A DNA stretch of 64,000 nucleotides from Belliella filtrata (GTDB taxonomy: Bacteria > Bacteroidota > Bacteroidia > Cytophagales > Cyclobacteriaceae), in contig NZ_JAKZGP010000003.1 of NCBI RefSeq assembly GCF_022549775.1, positions 62,001-126,000 of the forward strand, in the 5' to 3' direction. Shown one piece after another: positions 43,235-52,820 of the stretch. The position numbers and the translations under genes are program-made. The notes under the pieces are model-generated. The model had not been told where the DNA came from. It made no database searches and saw nothing but the letters and a program-made list of their open reading frames with translations. Numbering within the stretch: position 1 is the first letter of the stretch; each line of letters opens with the position of its first letter.

Positions 43235-45187
43235 ATGAAAAGTTCAATTAGCGTATTTATAACAGCTTTGCTTGTAGTGTGTACATTTGCATGCGATCAA
43301 AGCCATGACCATGAACACCATACTGTAGGTAGTCCAGATAAACTAACTCAAGTAGCTTTTAGCATAGAATCAGGAGAGCTTTTCTATGAGATATATCATA
43401 AGCAGGAGCAAATTTTAGAACCATCAAGGTTAGGTTTGGTGTGGGAAAACTTTGATTTTTCCAATAACCTTCAGCTTACAGCTGTATCAGAAGTGTCTAT
43501 TGTAAGTGATACCTACGAGCTTGTTCATGGAAAGCAGAAGTCTCACCACTATCAAGCTAACGAAAGAATCTTGACTTTGGAAAATAATGAGGGAAAAGAG
43601 CTTCAAGTGGTATTTAGCGTGTCAGACAACGGCGTAGCTTTCAAGTATGTACTTCCAGATCTTGGTGATTCAAAAGTGAAAATGCTTGAAGAATTGACCA
43701 CTTATAATTTTAAGACATCTGCAAAGACTTGGATTCAGCCTATGGCTGACCCAAAGACAGGTTGGGAAAAAACTAACCCTTCTTATGAAGAGTCTTATGA
43801 GAAAGGAGTAGCTGTAGGGAGCCCATCACCAATTGCCTCTGGATGGATTTATCCAGCACTTTTCCAATCGGATGATACTTGGGTACTGATCTCGGAAGCA
43901 GGTTTAGGGGCTGATCATGCCGCTAGCAGGTTAGCAGCAGATTCTCCTAATGGTGAATACAGAATTACTTATCCTTCAGACCAAGAGAAGATTTTTGATG
44001 GAGCAGTTTTTCCCTCGGCAACCGAATCCTGGGAAAGTCCTTGGAGGGTTTTGGCAATTGGCTCATTAGAAGCTATAGTTCATTCTACCTTAGGGACAGA
44101 CCTCGCAGCCCCTCAGCGCACTGATTTAGATTTCACATATGTGAAACCTGGGGCTGCTTCATGGAGTTGGGCTTTAGGGAAAGATGAGTCCATTTACTAT
44201 GATATTCAAAAAAAACACATCGATTATGCATCAGAGATGAACTGGAACTACTGCCTAGTAGACGTGAATTGGGATGTAAATATTGGTTATGAAAAAATAG
44301 GAGAATTGGCACAATATGCCCAAAGCAAAGGTGTAGGTTTGATTTTGTGGTATAATTCTGCAGGTGATTGGAACTCTACTCCCTACACACCAAAGCATCA
44401 ATTGTTGACTAGAGAAATGCGTACAGCGGAATTCAATAAAATCAGAGATTTGGGAGTCAAAGGTGTGAAAATTGATTTTTTTGGAGGGGATGGCCAGTCT
44501 GTGATGCAGTACTATCATGATATTTTGGAAGATGCAGCTAAGTCAAATTTGGTGGTCAACTTCCATGGGGCAACCTTACCGAGAGGTTGGCACAGAACAT
44601 ATCCCAACTTGGTCACTGTAGAAGCCGTCAAAGGATTTGAAATGATTACCTTTGATCAGAAGTTTGCTGATGAAGCGCCCAAGCACATGGCTATACTTCC
44701 ATTTACAAGGAATGTGTATGATCCGATGGATTTTACGCCTATGGCACTTCATGAAATCCCAAATATTATAAGAAGAAGTTCCAAAGGTTTTGAATTGGCA
44801 TTATCTGTATTGTTCTATTCTGGAATTCAACATTATGCCGAATCACCTGAGGGAATGGCCAAGCAATCGGAGGAGGTAAAGGATTTTCTCAGAAAGCTTC
44901 CTAATTCCTGGGAAGAGACTAAATTTATAGAAGGGTTTCCTGGAGACTATGTGGTATTAGCCAGAAGAAATGGATCCGATTGGTATATTTCAGGAATCAA
45001 TGCGCTTGAAACTTCTCAATCTATCGATATAGATCTTTCCAAACTCGGGCTTTCATCCTCCAAAGGCTTTTTAATCACCGATGATGAATCTAGTGAATCA
45101 TGGCGTTTTGAAGATTTGGATGAATCCTCCAATTTATCCGTAGAAATGAATCCAAATGGTGGGTTTGTAATCCATTTAACGAAATAA
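43235..45187 (+). CDS. GH97-family glycoside hydrolase lipoprotein
   Basis: 650 residues. Lipobox CTFACDQ at Cys20, followed by a His-rich linker (HDHEHH). A beta-sandwich N-terminal domain is followed by a (beta/alpha)8 barrel with VDVNWDVN, GVKIDFFGGDGQ (Asp414) and LVTVEAVKGFE. Known GH97 members are alpha-glucosidases or alpha-galactosidases, and a few act on L-arabinopyranosides. The context favours a side-chain alpha-galactoside or arabinopyranoside. The inverting or retaining class cannot be fixed safely here. Confidence 0.88.
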   Translation: MKSSISVFITALLVVCTFACDQSHDHEHHTVGSPDKLTQVAFSIESGELFYEIYHKQEQILEPSRLGLVWENFDFSNNLQLTAVSEVSIVSDTYELVHGKQKSHHYQANERILTLENNEGKELQVVFSVSDNGVAFKYVLPDLGDSKVKMLEELTTYNFKTSAKTWIQPMADPKTGWEKTNPSYEESYEKGVAVGSPSPIASGWIYPALFQSDDTWVLISEAGLGADHAASRLAADSPNGEYRITYPSDQEKIFDGAVFPSATESWESPWRVLAIGSLEAIVHSTLGTDLAAPQRTDLDFTYVKPGAASWSWALGKDESIYYDIQKKHIDYASEMNWNYCLVDVNWDVNIGYEKIGELAQYAQSKGVGLILWYNSAGDWNSTPYTPKHQLLTREMRTAEFNKIRDLGVKGVKIDFFGGDGQSVMQYYHDILEDAAKSNLVVNFHGATLPRGWHRTYPNLVTVEAVKGFEMITFDQKFADEAPKHMAILPFTRNVYDPMDFTPMALHEIPNIIRRSSKGFELALSVLFYSGIQHYAESPEGMAKQSEEVKDFLRKLPNSWEETKFIEGFPGDYVVLARRNGSDWYISGINALETSQSIDIDLSKLGLSSSKGFLITDDESSESWRFEDLDESSNLSVEMNPNGGFVIHLTK

Positions 45188-45201
45188 AAATAAGTAAAAT
45201 A

Positions 45202-46869
45202 ATGAATAATAAATATGTAATCGGACTTGATTATGGCTCGGACTCTGTCAGGGCAGTATTGGTAGATACTTCAAATGGGAACTGTCTTGCTAGCCAGGTC
45301 TACTGGTATCCAAGATGGAAAGCAGGGAAATATTGTGATCCTGTGTCCAATAGGTTTAGACAACATCCAAAAGATCATCTTGAAGGCCTAGAGGAGACGA
45401 TCAAAGGTGTGCTAGCAAGTTCTGGGGTAGACAGTACATCTGTCAAAGCAATCTGTGTAGATACCACAGGCTCTTCACCTATGCCAGTAGACGAAAAAGG
45501 TCAGTCTCTGGCACTAAAACCAGGGTTTGAAGAGAATCCAAATGCTATGATGGTGCTATGGAAAGACCATACAGGAATCAAAGAAGCCGATGAAATCAAT
45601 CATGTGGCTAGAACGTGGGGAGGAGAAGATTATACCAAATATGAGGGTGGAATTTACTCTTCTGAATGGTTTTGGGCAAAAATCCTTCATGTAGCTAGAG
45701 AAGATGAGGCAGTAAAAAATGCAGCCTTCTCATGGATGGAGCATTGTGATTTTATTACAGCTCAATTGATCGGAAGTACAGATCCATTGACATTCAAAAG
45801 AAGTAGGTGTGCAGCTGGTCACAAAGCGCTTTGGCATGAGTCATGGGGAGGTTTGCCACCAAAGGAGTTTTTGGGGCTGTTTGACCCTTATTTGGCAGAA
45901 TTGAGAGATAGGTTATTTACAAAAACATATACTTCAGACCAAGTAGCAGGTAATTTGAGTCCCGAATGGGCAAGTCGCTTGGGGCTGTCAGAAGATACCA
46001 TTGTGGCAGTAGGTACATTTGATGCCCATGCAGGAGCTGTAGGAGGGGAAATCACAGAAAACACCCTGATCAAAGTCATGGGGACATCCACATGTGATGT
46101 GATGGTAGCCTCCAGAGAAACTATTGGCGATAAGCTAGTCAAAGGAATCTGTGGACAGGTAGATGGCTCAGTGATCCCCGGGGCAATTGGATTAGAAGCT
46201 GGACAGTCTGGTTTTGGTGATGTACTTGCCTGGTTCAAAAATCTTGTTGTCAAGCCAACCATCTCCGTGATCAAGGATACTGATCATATCAGTCAAGAAC
46301 AAAAAGACAATTTGATAGCTGAAATAGAAGACAGGATCATCGTTCAACTTTCAGAAGATGCATTAAATATCCCCGTTTCTGAGTCCAAGATTGTCTCCTT
46401 GGATTGGATTAATGGTAGAAGAACACCAGATGCCAATCAGTCTTTAAAAGGAGCTATCAGGAACTTGAACATGGGGTCTGATGCTGCAAGGGTGTTCAAA
46501 TCCTTAGTAGAAGCTATCAGTTTTGGATCCAAGCGCATAGTGGAGCGCTTTAGAGAAGAAGGGGTACAAATAGATGCAGTAATTGGTCTAGGAGGAGTCG
46601 CCAAGAAATCCACTTTGGTGATGCAAACTTTAGCTGATGTGCTCAACATGCCGATCAAAGTAGCCACTTCTGATCAAGCACCTGCACTCGGAGCAGCCAT
46701 GTATGCAGCAGTAGCAGCTGGAATTCATCCAGACACAGCATCCGCAATCAAAGCCATGAGCAACGGCTTCGATAAAGTATACGAACCAATTTCAGCTAAT
46801 GTCCCAGTATATGAGAAGCTGTATGCTGAATATGTGGAATTCGGGAAGCTAGTGGAGAATGGCAATTGA
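45202..46869 (+). CDS. araB: L-ribulokinase
   Basis: FGGY-family kinase of 555 residues that phosphorylates L-ribulose from AraA. N-terminal phosphate motif VIGLDYGSDSVRAVLVD, central GTFDAHAGAVGGE and KVMGTSTCDVM, and C-terminal ATP motif GLGGVAKKSTLVMQTLADVL are all present. It follows GH97 by 14 bases, so catabolic and degradative genes appear to be one transcript. Confidence 0.96.
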   Translation: MNNKYVIGLDYGSDSVRAVLVDTSNGNCLASQVYWYPRWKAGKYCDPVSNRFRQHPKDHLEGLEETIKGVLASSGVDSTSVKAICVDTTGSSPMPVDEKGQSLALKPGFEENPNAMMVLWKDHTGIKEADEINHVARTWGGEDYTKYEGGIYSSEWFWAKILHVAREDEAVKNAAFSWMEHCDFITAQLIGSTDPLTFKRSRCAAGHKALWHESWGGLPPKEFLGLFDPYLAELRDRLFTKTYTSDQVAGNLSPEWASRLGLSEDTIVAVGTFDAHAGAVGGEITENTLIKVMGTSTCDVMVASRETIGDKLVKGICGQVDGSVIPGAIGLEAGQSGFGDVLAWFKNLVVKPTISVIKDTDHISQEQKDNLIAEIEDRIIVQLSEDALNIPVSESKIVSLDWINGRRTPDANQSLKGAIRNLNMGSDAARVFKSLVEAISFGSKRIVERFREEGVQIDAVIGLGGVAKKSTLVMQTLADVLNMPIKVATSDQAPALGAAMYAAVAAGIHPDTASAIKAMSNGFDKVYEPISANVPVYEKLYAEYVEFGKLVENGN

Positions 46870-46975
46870 TTTTAGAAGGTAGTCCCGATAGCTTGGGATT
46901 AGATTGGAAAAGGGATTGTGTATTTTTATTACACATTAATTTTCTAATCTAACTGTTACCGCTAGGCAAAATCAA

Positions 46976-47320
46976 ATAAAACATAGGACAAAGCAGTTTG
47001 CTCTAGCTGTGATTGAAGTTATTGAATTTCTAACAAATTCCGCATCAGCAAAAGTAATTTCACATCAGCTTACTAAAGCAGCTACTTTTGTAGGTGCAAA
47101 TTATAGAGCTGTGTGCAGGACAATAAGTGATGATGAGTTTATTTCTAAGCTTCAAATAGCTTTAGAAGAGGCAGATGAAACTTGTTATTGGTTAGAATTA
47201 ATTCAAGCGAAGTGTTGGGTTGATGTTTCAAATCAACTACAAGGAGCAAATGTGCTAAAAGCCATTTTTGTCAGTAGTCTAAAAACGATCAAAAGCAGGA
47301 TTAAAAATTCGAGTAAATGA
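46976..47320 (+). CDS. Four-helix-bundle (23S rRNA intervening-sequence type) protein, start uncertain
   Basis: About 114 residues of the four-helix-bundle family of unknown cellular role. The core motif VGANYRAVCR and the following EEADETCYWLELIQ are clear. The family's usual opening RTKQFAL is encoded before the first usable start: it begins at an ATA (46976) where an ATG is expected, and the next possible start, GTG at 47009, would cut off helix 1's first residues. The gene sits between araB and araD, splitting the arabinose operon. It may be a decaying insertion. Confidence 0.65.
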   Translation: MKHRTKQFALAVIEVIEFLTNSASAKVISHQLTKAATFVGANYRAVCRTISDDEFISKLQIALEEADETCYWLELIQAKCWVDVSNQLQGANVLKAIFVSSLKTIKSRIKNSSK

Positions 47321-47347
47321 TTTAAACTCCAAAATCTACAATAAACA

Positions 47348-48046
47348 ATGTACAAAGAACTAAAACAAGCCTGTTACCAGGCGAATATGGAATTGCCGAA
47401 GTTGGACTTGGTGGTCTATACTTTTGGAAATGTGAGTGCTGTTGATAGGGCAAATGGAGTGTTTGCTATCAAGCCTAGTGGAGTGCCTTACGAGAGCTTA
47501 AAGGTTGATGATATTGTTATTGTCGACTTTGATGCCAAGGTAGTGGAGGGAAAAATGAGACCTTCATCAGATACCAAGACCCATGCGTTTTTATACAAGC
47601 ACTGGGAGCATATTGGTGGGATATGTCACACGCACTCTACCTATGCAGTTGCTTGGGCACAAGCCATTATGGATGTGCCTAACTTTGGGACCACTCATGC
47701 TGATCACCTTACGGCTGACATCCCGTGTGCTCCACCTATGGCGGATCATTTGATAGAAGGGGATTATGAATACAATACTGGACAGCAGATTTTGGATTGT
47801 TTTTCAGAGAAAAACTTGAGTCCAGAAGAGGTGGAAATGATATTGGTGGGAAGCCATGGTCCTTTTGCTTGGGGAAAAGATGCCGCAAAGGCAGTCTATA
47901 ATAGCAAAGTGCTTGAAGAGGTGGCAAAAATGGCTTACCTTACACTGCAAATTAACCCAAATGCTGCGAGGCTAAAAAATGCGTTGATCAAAAAACACTA
48001 TGAAAGAAAGCATGGTAAGGACGCATACTACGGTCAAGGTTGCTAA
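47348..48046 (+). CDS. araD: L-ribulose-5-phosphate 4-epimerase
   Basis: Zinc-dependent class II aldolase-fold enzyme of 232 residues, converting L-ribulose 5-phosphate to D-xylulose 5-phosphate. The zinc ligands are His94 and His96 in HTHS and a later histidine near residue 170; DHLTADIPCAPPM is typical. It completes the AraA-AraB-AraD pathway. Confidence 0.95.
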   Translation: MYKELKQACYQANMELPKLDLVVYTFGNVSAVDRANGVFAIKPSGVPYESLKVDDIVIVDFDAKVVEGKMRPSSDTKTHAFLYKHWEHIGGICHTHSTYAVAWAQAIMDVPNFGTTHADHLTADIPCAPPMADHLIEGDYEYNTGQQILDCFSEKNLSPEEVEMILVGSHGPFAWGKDAAKAVYNSKVLEEVAKMAYLTLQINPNAARLKNALIKKHYERKHGKDAYYGQGC

Positions 48047-48058
48047 AAAATAAAACAC

Positions 48059-49207
48059 ATGAAGAAATCAAATTTTAAAACAATAGCCTTATTGTTTTCA
48101 GCATTCCTGGTAGGAATGTGGAGCTGTTCAGCTCCCAAATCAGAAGAGACTTCTGAAGAAATTGAAGAAGTGAAATTTATGTCCAATGTTTCCGAAGTAA
48201 AAGTTGGAGATCAGCAGGCAAAAGTATTCCATCTAGAAAATAGTAATGGAATGGTCGTTGAGATTTCTAGCTTTGGAGGCATTGTTACCAAGCTGATTGT
48301 GCCCGATAGAGATGGCAAGTTGGAAAATGTAGTACTCGGATATGAATCTGTGGATGGGTATGATACCAATGATTACTACTTGGGAGCTACTGCAGGAAGA
48401 TATGCTAATCGGATAGCCAAAGGAAAGTTTGAGCTAGATGGTACAGCCTATCAAGTGACCACAAACGATGGAAATAATCACCTACATGGCGGTACACTTG
48501 GCTTCAATCGCAAGCATTGGGATGGTACATTAGAAGAAGATGATGAAGCAATTAAAGTGAAATTAACTTATACTAGCCCTGATGGGGAAGAAGGATATCC
48601 GGGTAATTTGTCTACTACGCTAGTCTATACTTTGACTGAAGATAATAAGCTCTTGATAAGTTTTGAATCGGAGACAGATAAGCCGACTATAGTGAATCTT
48701 ACACATCATGGATACTTCAACTTGAGTGCGATGAAGGAAGATATCCTAGGCCATGAGCTTTCCATCAATGCCGCAAAATACACCCCAGTAGACGGAGAAT
48801 TGATCCCTACGGGTGAGCTTAAGGAAGTTAAAGACACACCGTTTGATTTTAACAAATCTACTCCAATAGGCGAAAGAATCTCAGATGTACCAGGGGGATA
48901 TGACCACAATTATGTAGTCAAAGAAAAGCATGATGGTAAACTTGCCAAAATGGCTACCTTATATCATGCTGGTTCAGGTAGGATGATGGAGCTTTATGCA
49001 GATTCGCCAGCTGTACAGTTTTATTCAGGAAACTTCTTAGATGGCGCATTGACGACCAATGGTGTCACGTATTCTCAATATATGGGACTTTGTCTGGAGC
49101 CTCAGACTTTTCCAAATGCACCAAACGAGCCAAGCTTCCCTTCTGCCAGATTGAACCCTGGAGAAAAGTATGTTCATAACATTGAACTCCACTTCTCTGC
49201 GAAGTAA
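48059..49207 (+). CDS. galM: Aldose 1-epimerase (mutarotase) lipoprotein
   Basis: 382 residues with a lipoprotein signal (GMWSCSAPK) and a 30-residue acidic linker, then the galactose-mutarotase fold. Catalytic His in LTHHGYFNL, His in NHLHGGTLGFNRK and Glu in CLEPQTFPNAPN are all present. Exported forms interconvert anomers of sugars released outside the cytosol, here probably L-arabinose, before uptake by the SSS symporter. Confidence 0.92.
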   Translation: MKKSNFKTIALLFSAFLVGMWSCSAPKSEETSEEIEEVKFMSNVSEVKVGDQQAKVFHLENSNGMVVEISSFGGIVTKLIVPDRDGKLENVVLGYESVDGYDTNDYYLGATAGRYANRIAKGKFELDGTAYQVTTNDGNNHLHGGTLGFNRKHWDGTLEEDDEAIKVKLTYTSPDGEEGYPGNLSTTLVYTLTEDNKLLISFESETDKPTIVNLTHHGYFNLSAMKEDILGHELSINAAKYTPVDGELIPTGELKEVKDTPFDFNKSTPIGERISDVPGGYDHNYVVKEKHDGKLAKMATLYHAGSGRMMELYADSPAVQFYSGNFLDGALTTNGVTYSQYMGLCLEPQTFPNAPNEPSFPSARLNPGEKYVHNIELHFSAK

Positions 49208-49234
49208 TCTTCCATAGATACATTATTATATTTA

Positions 49235-49273
49235 AAGTGTGGTTTGGATAGTTTTCTTATCCAAACCACACTT
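49235..49273 (+). terminator. Terminator of the arabinan/arabinose operon
   Basis: Perfect 16-bp stem AAGTGTGGTTTGGATA (49235-49250) and TATCCAAACCACACTT (49258-49273), followed by GTTTTTG. Confidence 0.88.
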
Positions 49274-49391
49274 GTTTTTGATCCTATAAGTTTTAAAAGA
49301 GTAGATAGTTTTATTTTTTGATATCATATGAGGTTTCCCTAGTTGATTTTGCCTTTTCTGGTTAATTTGGTCTAAAATATAATTCTAGATT

Positions 49392-51056
49392 ATGGAAAAC
49401 GATGCTTTTGACTTTTGGAAGTTTTTAGCTGGGATTGGTATATTCCTATGGGGAATGAATCTTTTGGAAGGTGCAATCAAAGAGTTAGGGGGTAAATCAT
49501 TTCGAAACCTCTTACAGAAATCTACCAATACAGCTCTTAAAGGTGTGCTTATTGGTGCCTTGATTACCGCTGTACTCCAAAGTAGTTCTTTAGTAACCCT
49601 CATGGTACTCGCTTTCTTGGGAGCTGGGGTAATTAATTTAAAAAATGCGATAGGGGTGGTCTTAGGTGCTAATTTAGGGACTACTATTACAGCTTGGATA
49701 GTGGCCACATTAGGTTTCAAACTTAGTGTAGCGGCTTTTGCTTTACCATTTTTGGGTGTTGGCTGTATTTTGTATTTGTTTTTGACAAATAGGCCCATTT
49801 TAAAAAACACTGGTGCATTTGCTATTGGGTTCGGATTGTTGTTTTTAGGATTGGATTTCATGAAGACAGCTATTGAAGCAGTTGCTGAACAGATAGATTT
49901 GAGCGTATTTGCTTCTTATGGCCTTTGGGTTTTTATGATCATTGGCATAGTGGTCACTGCATTGATCCAATCCAGTTCTGCTATGATCGTCATAGTGCTT
50001 TCTGCTATGAGTTCAGGGGTTATTGATTTGACTGCTGGAGCAGTTGTGATCATAGGAGCCAATATTGGAACTACCATCACCGTCGGTTTAGGTTCAATAA
50101 AAGGAACTCCTGATAAAAAACGATTGGCTTTGGCTCACTTTTTATTCAATGCAGTGACAGGTATAATTGTGTTTATTTTTATTGAGCGTTTGATTTTTTA
50201 TACAATGAAATTTTTTCATATCAGTGATCCATTGATGGAATTAGTATTGATCAATACGGTCATTAATTTGATTGGCTTGATTTTATTTTTCCCCTTTATC
50301 AGTCACTTAGAAAAATGGTTGAATTCAAAATTTGTCAAAGGAGTAAGTGATAACGTCGCTCAATACATTCATAAAGTGAGTCCAAGCATCCCTGAGGCTG
50401 CGATAGCAGCTTTGGAAAAAGAGGTTGTGTTGGCTATGCACTTGTCAGCCAGCTTTATACAAAAAGTTTGGGGTAATGGGGATAATTTCGAAAAACAAGA
50501 TCCTTTATGGAAGAGGATTGTTCGAGAGCCTAAAAATCTCATGGGCGATTATCAGAAAATCAAGATGCTAGAAGATGAACTGACTGCATACCACATCATC
50601 ATCCAAAAAGAAGAGTTAGATATAGACTTGGCTAACAAAGCTACCTCTTTGATGCTAGCATTGAGGTTGGTAGTGTATGCTGCAAAGGATTTTAAAGATA
50701 TCATACATAATATTGAGGAGATGAAAGAAACTGGAGATTTGCATATAAAAGATTTGTATAGATCACTATCTAAATTCACACATGATGAAATTTTGAGGAT
50801 GAATGAACAAATTGACCAAAAGACAAATATTGAAAGCAATACATGGATTAGTTTGCATGACAAAACTTATCAGTTGATGATTGATGACCTCTATAGGAAT
50901 GCTAAAGACGGAAAATTAGCCTTGCCTTTTTCGACATTGACTAATGTAATTAAACAGACTGTCTCTGGATTAGATAATTATGGAGATGCTTTACTGCACA
51001 GAAAGTATTTGGAGACCAATGTGATAGATTTACCTTTGAGCGAGCTACACACGTAA
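49392..51056 (+). CDS. Na/Pi-cotransporter II family protein with PhoU-like C-terminus
   Basis: 554 residues. Two inverted membrane repeats carry the hallmark QSSS motifs (TAVLQSSSLVTL and TALIQSSSAMIVIV). The C-terminal third (about 350-540) is a soluble helical PhoU-like domain. It probably imports phosphate or a related anion with sodium. It is followed 75 bases later by a Crp/Fnr regulator on the same strand. Confidence 0.9.
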   Translation: MENDAFDFWKFLAGIGIFLWGMNLLEGAIKELGGKSFRNLLQKSTNTALKGVLIGALITAVLQSSSLVTLMVLAFLGAGVINLKNAIGVVLGANLGTTITAWIVATLGFKLSVAAFALPFLGVGCILYLFLTNRPILKNTGAFAIGFGLLFLGLDFMKTAIEAVAEQIDLSVFASYGLWVFMIIGIVVTALIQSSSAMIVIVLSAMSSGVIDLTAGAVVIIGANIGTTITVGLGSIKGTPDKKRLALAHFLFNAVTGIIVFIFIERLIFYTMKFFHISDPLMELVLINTVINLIGLILFFPFISHLEKWLNSKFVKGVSDNVAQYIHKVSPSIPEAAIAALEKEVVLAMHLSASFIQKVWGNGDNFEKQDPLWKRIVREPKNLMGDYQKIKMLEDELTAYHIIIQKEELDIDLANKATSLMLALRLVVYAAKDFKDIIHNIEEMKETGDLHIKDLYRSLSKFTHDEILRMNEQIDQKTNIESNTWISLHDKTYQLMIDDLYRNAKDGKLALPFSTLTNVIKQTVSGLDNYGDALLHRKYLETNVIDLPLSELHT

Positions 51057-51078
51057 GTGAAAGGATCAAATTATCTTC

Positions 51079-51098
51079 TTTGTGACTATTGTTACAAA
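51079..51098. promoter_or_regulatory. Crp-like dyad just upstream of the Crp/Fnr gene
   Basis: TTGTGA-N6-TTACAA (51080-51097) closely resembles the classical TGTGA-N6-TCACA site and extends one base outward on each side (TTTGTGA and TTACAAA). It lies 33 bases before the start at 51131, well placed for autoregulation. Confidence 0.55.
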
Positions 51099-51130
51099 GG
51101 CCTGAAAGGCGAATATTTAATTTTAAAAAT

Positions 51131-51793
51131 ATGAATGAAATTGAATTGAGTGCATTGAAGCAAATTTTACCAGAAATTACAGATCCTTTTTTACTAGAAG
51201 AGATGGTGAAACATGGTGGGGTCTATTATTTTGAACAAGGTAAGACGATTACTGAACCTGGACAATTTGTGAAGATGGTGCCCATAGTACTGGATGGTGC
51301 TATCAAAATCTTAAGAATGGACGAAGAAGGTAGGGAGTTGTTTTTGTATTACCTAGAACCAGGAGAAACTTGTGCACTATCCCTGACTTGTTGTTCGGCT
51401 TCTAAGCCTTCGGAGATCAAAGCAGTTGCAGAAGAGCATACCAAAATACTTGGTATTCCTGTACAACTGCATGAATTATGGGCGGATAAGTTTAAGCAAT
51501 GGAAAGATTTCGTGTCCAGTACTTACCAGAGAAGGTTTCAAGAGTTGCTCGTTGCATTGGATGCTGTTGCATTCAAAAAAATGGACGAGCGACTGATGAG
51601 GTATATTGTTACCAAAATGAAGCAATTAAAAGCTAACGAATTACATACAACGCACCAAGAGATAGCTAATGAATTGAGCACCTCAAGAGAAGTTATCTCT
51701 AGACTTCTTAAGCAGCTTGAAAAGAAAAAGTGGATTGAACTTGGTCGAAATGTAATTTATGTCAGAGATGATTTTGAGGAGTTGATGGGGTGA
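51131..51793 (+). CDS. Crp/Fnr-family transcriptional regulator
   Basis: 220 residues from the ATG at 51131; the longer frame starts with TTG inside the dyad. The N-terminal cyclic-nucleotide-like barrel contains YYFEQGKTITEPGQF and EEGRELFLYYLEPGE. The C-terminal winged helix has HTTHQEIANELSTSREVISRLLKQLEKKKW. Cysteines in the barrel (ETCALSLTCC) are common in this Bacteroidota group. No effector can be assigned. Confidence 0.9.
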   Translation: MNEIELSALKQILPEITDPFLLEEMVKHGGVYYFEQGKTITEPGQFVKMVPIVLDGAIKILRMDEEGRELFLYYLEPGETCALSLTCCSASKPSEIKAVAEEHTKILGIPVQLHELWADKFKQWKDFVSSTYQRRFQELLVALDAVAFKKMDERLMRYIVTKMKQLKANELHTTHQEIANELSTSREVISRLLKQLEKKKWIELGRNVIYVRDDFEELMG

Positions 51794-51881
51794 TTTTATG
51801 CCCCATAAAACTTTTTTCTCTTCATGTATTGTTTTAGACCACCCTGCCTCCTTGTTGAATCTATGTTTCTCAGAAAAAAGA

Positions 51882-52697
51882 TTAAGGGTTGAAATTCAAA
51901 ACACGTCCATCATTGAGCCTTATACTGGCGGTGGATTGACATGCTTCACCTTGGCTGAAAGTAAGGGTATGTGCGACAGATTGTGATGGGGTTCTAGAAA
52001 TCTCCCATGTCTCAATCCCTGAGCTTGCAATAACAATTCCTTCATTTAGGCATTCTTTTCTGTAAACTCTAGGAGAAGTTTGTTGCATTTTTATGGTTCT
52101 GCCGGTTTTATTTCTCCCTATTAGATTACCACTACTTGAGATTGTAGAAATAGAGTCGTTAAGGTATTGAACCTGGTATTGGTAATTGCCATCGACTTTG
52201 GAGGTGTTGTCATCTTCATCTGTGATCACAAGATCTTCAAATGATTCTGATATCCTTCGAGTATTGCCAAGACCGACTACTTCTTCAAAAGTTCGTTTTC
52301 CTTCTAGCCTTTTTCCTCGAACTTTATAATCATCATATTCAAGAGCGACAAGCCCATTATCTGATTCTAATCCTGCATATGATAATTTTATAAAGCCTGT
52401 TCTTTCAATTTTTTTTGTGGTGCAGTTTTCTGTCTCAATAGCTACAAAAGTGAGCTTAACGTTCATGTCTTCTTCAGATACTTCAATAAGTGGACAGCCT
52501 AGGATTGATGTTGATCCGTTATTTTTGAAATCATCGAAACTATAAAGTGCAAAGCGTAAGCTTTCTTCAATAGCAAGGGAGATTTCAAAAATTTCATTTG
52601 CTTCTACTTGGACATCGGTTGTGATTTCTTTATCGATATCATTTGAACATGAAGATATGGTAGTAATGGTAGCGATGAAGATAAGTAGCTTTTTCAT
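51882..52697 (-). CDS. Hypothetical lipoprotein
   Basis: 271 residues with lipoprotein signal ISSCSND (Cys17). The rest is beta-rich, with no motif I recognise; a Cys pair (LGCPL, ENCTTK) and C-terminal cysteines are present. It is convergent with the Crp/Fnr gene. Confidence 0.75.
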   Translation of the reverse strand: MKKLLIFIATITTISSCSNDIDKEITTDVQVEANEIFEISLAIEESLRFALYSFDDFKNNGSTSILGCPLIEVSEEDMNVKLTFVAIETENCTTKKIERTGFIKLSYAGLESDNGLVALEYDDYKVRGKRLEGKRTFEEVVGLGNTRRISESFEDLVITDEDDNTSKVDGNYQYQVQYLNDSISTISSSGNLIGRNKTGRTIKMQQTSPRVYRKECLNEGIVIASSGIETWEISRTPSQSVAHTLTFSQGEACQSTASIRLNDGRVLNFNP

Positions 52698-52820
52698 GAG
52701 TGAATTTTATAAATGCGAATTTACTTCCTTTCATAAATAAAAAAAATGATGCCAATTGTGATTTCAGTCTTTCATTTAAAGATTGTAATTGATATCTTAA
52801 GTCTTTAAACCCAATAATCG

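Noticed and set aside
49385-49861. 158-residue minus-strand frame inside the Na/Pi symporter gene
   Set aside because: Pro/Lys-rich reading opposite membrane helices; an antisense artefact.
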